Of a DNA stretch of 8,259 bases, positions 6,344 to 8,259 are shown one piece after another. The translations under genes were made by a program, and so were the position numbers. The notes under the pieces are model-generated. The model was not told the DNA's origin. It was given only the letters and a program-made list of their open reading frames with translations, and did not search any database. Numbering within the stretch: the first letter of the stretch is position 1; each line of letters begins with the position of its first letter. Origin of the DNA: Gemmataceae bacterium (GTDB lineage Bacteria; Planctomycetota; Planctomycetia; Gemmatales; Gemmataceae). Location: contig JAOAAM010000109.1 in assembly GCA_026418875.1 (NCBI GenBank), positions 1 to 8,259 on the forward strand, given 5' to 3'.

Positions 6344-7096
6344 CTAGTTTTGCGGCCGGGAAGTCGAGTCGCTGCCGGTCTTGGGGGGCGCTGCCTCCTT
6401 CACCGCCTCCCGAGCGGCTTCGACTCGGGCGAGACGCTCGCGGAGTGCTTGCAGCTCCTTTAGCAGCTCCTTGCGATCGTCGTCCACTTGTTTGAGTTGT
6501 TGGTCACGGAGCATGGATTTTTCCTGCAACGCCGTGATGGCCTGTTGGAGCATGAGGAGGTCCTTCTGCCCGGCCTTGATGGCGGTTAATTGCTGCTCCA
6601 GTTGCAGGACTCGTTCCTTAATCGTGGCTTGCCACTCGTGCATTTCCCGCCGTTCAGTGGCAACGAGCTTGATTTGCTCCTCGACTTGAGAAAGCCGGTC
6701 TTTGATCTGATTCAAGGGAGTCGCCATGCTGGCGATCTCCTTTTGCAGTTCGGTCAGGCTATCCCACGTGCGTTGCCGGAGTGCCGCGTATTCGTCCTTT
6801 TTGATGAACTCCGCCTTCGATTCGCTAAGGTGACTCAGACCGTTACGAAGATCGGAAATGCTGCTCGAGACCGATTGGTAGGCGGTGAGCACGCCTAGGG
6901 CTGTGATGCTCAGAAGAGTGCCGCCGAAAATACGCCAAAACAGAGACACCCGCTCCTCGGGAGATTTTGGGGCGATCGGCTGGTCGGCCGGTGGCGGTAT
7001 GGTCGAACGACGGATCGGCTCGGACGCGAGAATCGGGAACAATTGCTCGGTGCTGTCGGAATGTACGTCGACGCGTTGAACTCGGCGTGGCGTCAT
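6344..7096 (-). CDS. Single-TM coiled-coil protein of unknown function
   Basis: A 250-residue protein. Start ATG at 7096-7094 follows GGGAGGG (7108-7102) with a 5-nt spacer. Residues 1-48 form a Pro-rich, probably cytosolic head. A membrane segment is at about 52-73 (LFWRIFGGTLLSITALGVLTAY), preceded by the charged stretch SPEERVS. There is no signal peptidase site, so it should be an anchored protein. From about 78 to 233 the chain is almost entirely heptad-like helix rich in Leu, Gln, Glu and Lys, with no Cys and no Gly-rich breaks, which predicts a long coiled coil. The last 15 residues are a Pro/Ser/Thr tail. I associate this layout (F-W-R-I-F-G-G-T-L-L-S, then K-K-D-E-Y) with a planctomycete hypothetical family of no known function. 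A spacer or scaffold role, as in other TM/coiled-coil proteins, is only a guess. No clear terminator follows its TAG. Confidence 0.8.
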   Translation of the reverse strand: MTPRRVQRVDVHSDSTEQLFPILASEPIRRSTIPPPADQPIAPKSPEERVSLFWRIFGGTLLSITALGVLTAYQSVSSSISDLRNGLSHLSESKAEFIKKDEYAALRQRTWDSLTELQKEIASMATPLNQIKDRLSQVEEQIKLVATERREMHEWQATIKERVLQLEQQLTAIKAGQKDLLMLQQAITALQEKSMLRDQQLKQVDDDRKELLKELQALRERLARVEAAREAVKEAAPPKTGSDSTSRPQN

Positions 7097-7147
7097 CCTG
7101 GCCCTCCCACTTCCTGCCGAACAACGGAATCGTCGGCGAGAAACGGC

Positions 7148-7176
7148 AGGATAGCCGCGCCATTCAAGTCAGGCAA
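7148..7176 (-). promoter_or_regulatory. Candidate promoter for the coiled-coil gene
   Basis: On the minus strand TTGCCT (7176-7171) and TATCCT (7153-7148) are separated by exactly 17 nt and sit about 50 nt before ATG 7096, in the only gap (105 nt) of the minus-strand cluster. Three of six bases fit the -35 box and four of six the -10 box of a sigma-70 consensus. It suggests this gene can be transcribed apart from the gene upstream. Confidence 0.3.
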
Positions 7177-7201
7177 GGGCGGTTTTTCGCGCTAGGTTCT
7201 T

Positions 7202-7900
7202 TCAACTTTCCCGCGAATTGAGGCCCAATTCTGTGAGGATTCGTTGAACTTGGGAGCGAAGCTGATCGAGTTCCAATCGCATCTGGTCGACGGCCGCCCG
7301 TAATTCCCCAAGGGCACTCGCATGGAGATCTGAGGGCGGTGGTGGCGGCAGCTCCTCGGGTAGCGCTGGTTGTCGAGAGCGAATGTGCTCCAACTCAGCC
7401 GGGTCGTGAAATCCGTGCGTGACGATGGTTCCGCGTCGGCCAAGCTCGGTGAGGTACACGACGAGTCCCCGCTGAGCCAACGCGTTCAAATGGCTGCGAA
7501 GGGTCTCAAGATCCGCAATCGGCTCCATCCTCGAGGTATGTCCACGAAGTTCGCCCTCGGTTTGCGGACCGCGAAGCAACAACTCGGCGAGGATCGCCAA
7601 CTCCACACCCGACACGCCCCATGCTTCGTACAAGCGGTGCTTCCACTTGTCGACCCGCCCGCCGATCACTTGAGTCACAAAGCCGTCTCGCCGCAAGCCC
7701 TCGAGTGTCTCTTCGACCTGATCTTCGCGGAGATCGAGAACTGGATGGCGGTTGGACTTTTGATTGCAACCCACCGTCAATGCATTCAAGCTGAGCGGGT
7801 AAGTGTCGGTCGTCTTTTGCTTCTCAACAAGAACGCCCAACACTCGCCGCTCGACGAGAGACAGCGGGCGTCGGGCGTTCGTGGCATCCACACTCGTCAT
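7202..7900 (-). CDS. YceH-family (DUF480/UPF0502) winged-helix protein
   Basis: A 232-residue protein; E. coli YceH is about 215. The signature VLGVLVEKQKTTDTYPLSLNA (20-40, shown here by its VLGVLVEKQ and YPLSLNAL parts) leads to GCNQKSNRHPVL (44-55), the hallmark of the family. A second winged-helix unit follows at about 95-160 (VELAILAELLLRGPQTEGEL). A Pro-rich linker (LPEELPPPPP) leads to a C-terminal coiled coil at about 195-226. YceH structures show tandem winged helices, which suggests nucleic acid or protein binding, but the function is unsettled. ATG 7900-7898 is chosen because it begins the family's normal N-terminus and lies 13 nt after the previous gene's stop; the longer frame from 7993 would overlap that gene. 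It is probably in one transcript with the cytochrome gene. Confidence 0.93.
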   Translation of the reverse strand: MTSVDATNARRPLSLVERRVLGVLVEKQKTTDTYPLSLNALTVGCNQKSNRHPVLDLREDQVEETLEGLRRDGFVTQVIGGRVDKWKHRLYEAWGVSGVELAILAELLLRGPQTEGELRGHTSRMEPIADLETLRSHLNALAQRGLVVYLTELGRRGTIVTHGFHDPAELEHIRSRQPALPEELPPPPPSDLHASALGELRAAVDQMRLELDQLRSQVQRILTELGLNSRES

Positions 7901-7913
7901 GAGCGCCCCGGCT

Positions 7914-8259
7914 TTAATTGCTCTTCCTGGGGAACTCAGGGAAACGTTTCGGGTCAGCGATGATCGGGTCGATCGGGTCGCCTTCGAGACCACGCAAGAA
8001 CAGGACCAAATCCTTCTTTTCCTGCGGCGTCAGGTTCAACTTCAATGGGACGATCGGCTTTTTGTTCGGTCCGAACAGCTTGATGCTCGGATCGATCTGT
8101 CGTCCCGCCGCCCGGGCCAAGTACGCTTTCGCCTCGGCATCGTAGTCCCGCATCTTGCTGTCGAGGTATTCATTGGCGTTCCCGCCACGGTCATAGAAGT
8201 CGATCACTTTCTCCAGCGAGTCCTCGCTGCCGTTGTGCATGTACGGAGCCGTCGTCAGC
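7914..8259 (-). CDS. Di-haem cytochrome c peroxidase / MauG-type protein, C-terminal part only
   Basis: The frame enters from the right edge and ends at TAA 7916-7914, giving the last 114 residues. It opens LTTAPYMHNGSEDSLEKVID, the block that in this family carries the Met ligand of the C-terminal haem (P-Y-M-H-D/N-G-S). It continues with FYDRGGNANEYLD, the usual helix-turn after that motif, and LNLTPQEKKDLVLFLRGLEG, the family's closing helix. These periplasmic enzymes reduce hydrogen peroxide using c-type cytochrome electrons, or modify proteins or small molecules in MauG-like cases. Both CxxCH haem motifs and the signal peptide would lie outside the window, so the subtype cannot be decided. 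Asn replaces the commoner Asp in M-H-D-G, a mild change. The YceH gene follows after 13 nt. Confidence 0.9.
   Translation of the reverse strand, partial: LTTAPYMHNGSEDSLEKVIDFYDRGGNANEYLDSKMRDYDAEAKAYLARAAGRQIDPSIKLFGPNKKPIVPLKLNLTPQEKKDLVLFLRGLEGDPIDPIIADPKRFPEFPRKSN

Noticed and set aside
5911..6495. A 194-codon plus-strand frame starting with TTG in the gene-free region.
   Set aside because: Its last 150 nt run antisense through the coiled-coil gene, it is Arg/Ala-rich without motifs, and its only purine run overlaps the proposed start codon.

Overview
The window looks like chromosomal DNA from a GC-rich bacterium of the Planctomycetota. The best clues are two proteins without known function, at 4610-5593 (+) and 6344-7096 (-), whose sequence style I associate with planctomycete genomes, plus a degenerate PHP/CehA-McbA-like protein and a loosely packed gene layout. 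This placement rests on memory of families, not on a search, and I would not go below phylum.

Plus strand, 1-5593. The window opens inside a sugar phosphate isomerase/epimerase-like TIM-barrel gene (ends 427). It is followed 23 nt later by a 487-aa PHP-like/CehA-McbA-like protein (451-1914), and 23 nt after that by a two-TM potassium channel subunit with RCK domains (1938-2960). The short gaps suggest one transcript. After 220 nt without a gene comes a complete IMP dehydrogenase, guaB (3181-4683). The start of an exported planctomycete-type protein (4610-5593) overlaps its end by 74 nt.

Middle, 5594-6343. About 750 nt carry no gene I can defend, but they are rich in secondary structure. There is a perfect 10-bp-stem hairpin at 5631-5675, a roughly 20-bp imperfect inverted repeat with arms 5690-5710 and 5791-5810, a 12-nt palindrome inside its loop, and three small hairpins in a row at 5975-6028. 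A 28-codon minus-strand ORF with a strong Shine-Dalgarno overlaps one arm of the long repeat. This is the least explained part of the window.

Minus strand, 8259-6344, converging on the plus-strand genes. In transcription order: the C-terminal part of a di-haem cytochrome c peroxidase/MauG-type protein (cut by the window edge), then 13 nt later a YceH/DUF480 winged-helix protein (7202-7900), then after 105 nt with a candidate promoter a single-TM coiled-coil protein (6344-7096).

The genes do not form one obvious pathway. Purine synthesis (guaB), potassium transport, a sugar-type isomerase and a peroxidase-like haem protein are ordinary housekeeping or accessory functions. I see no mobile element, CRISPR array, tRNA or rRNA.
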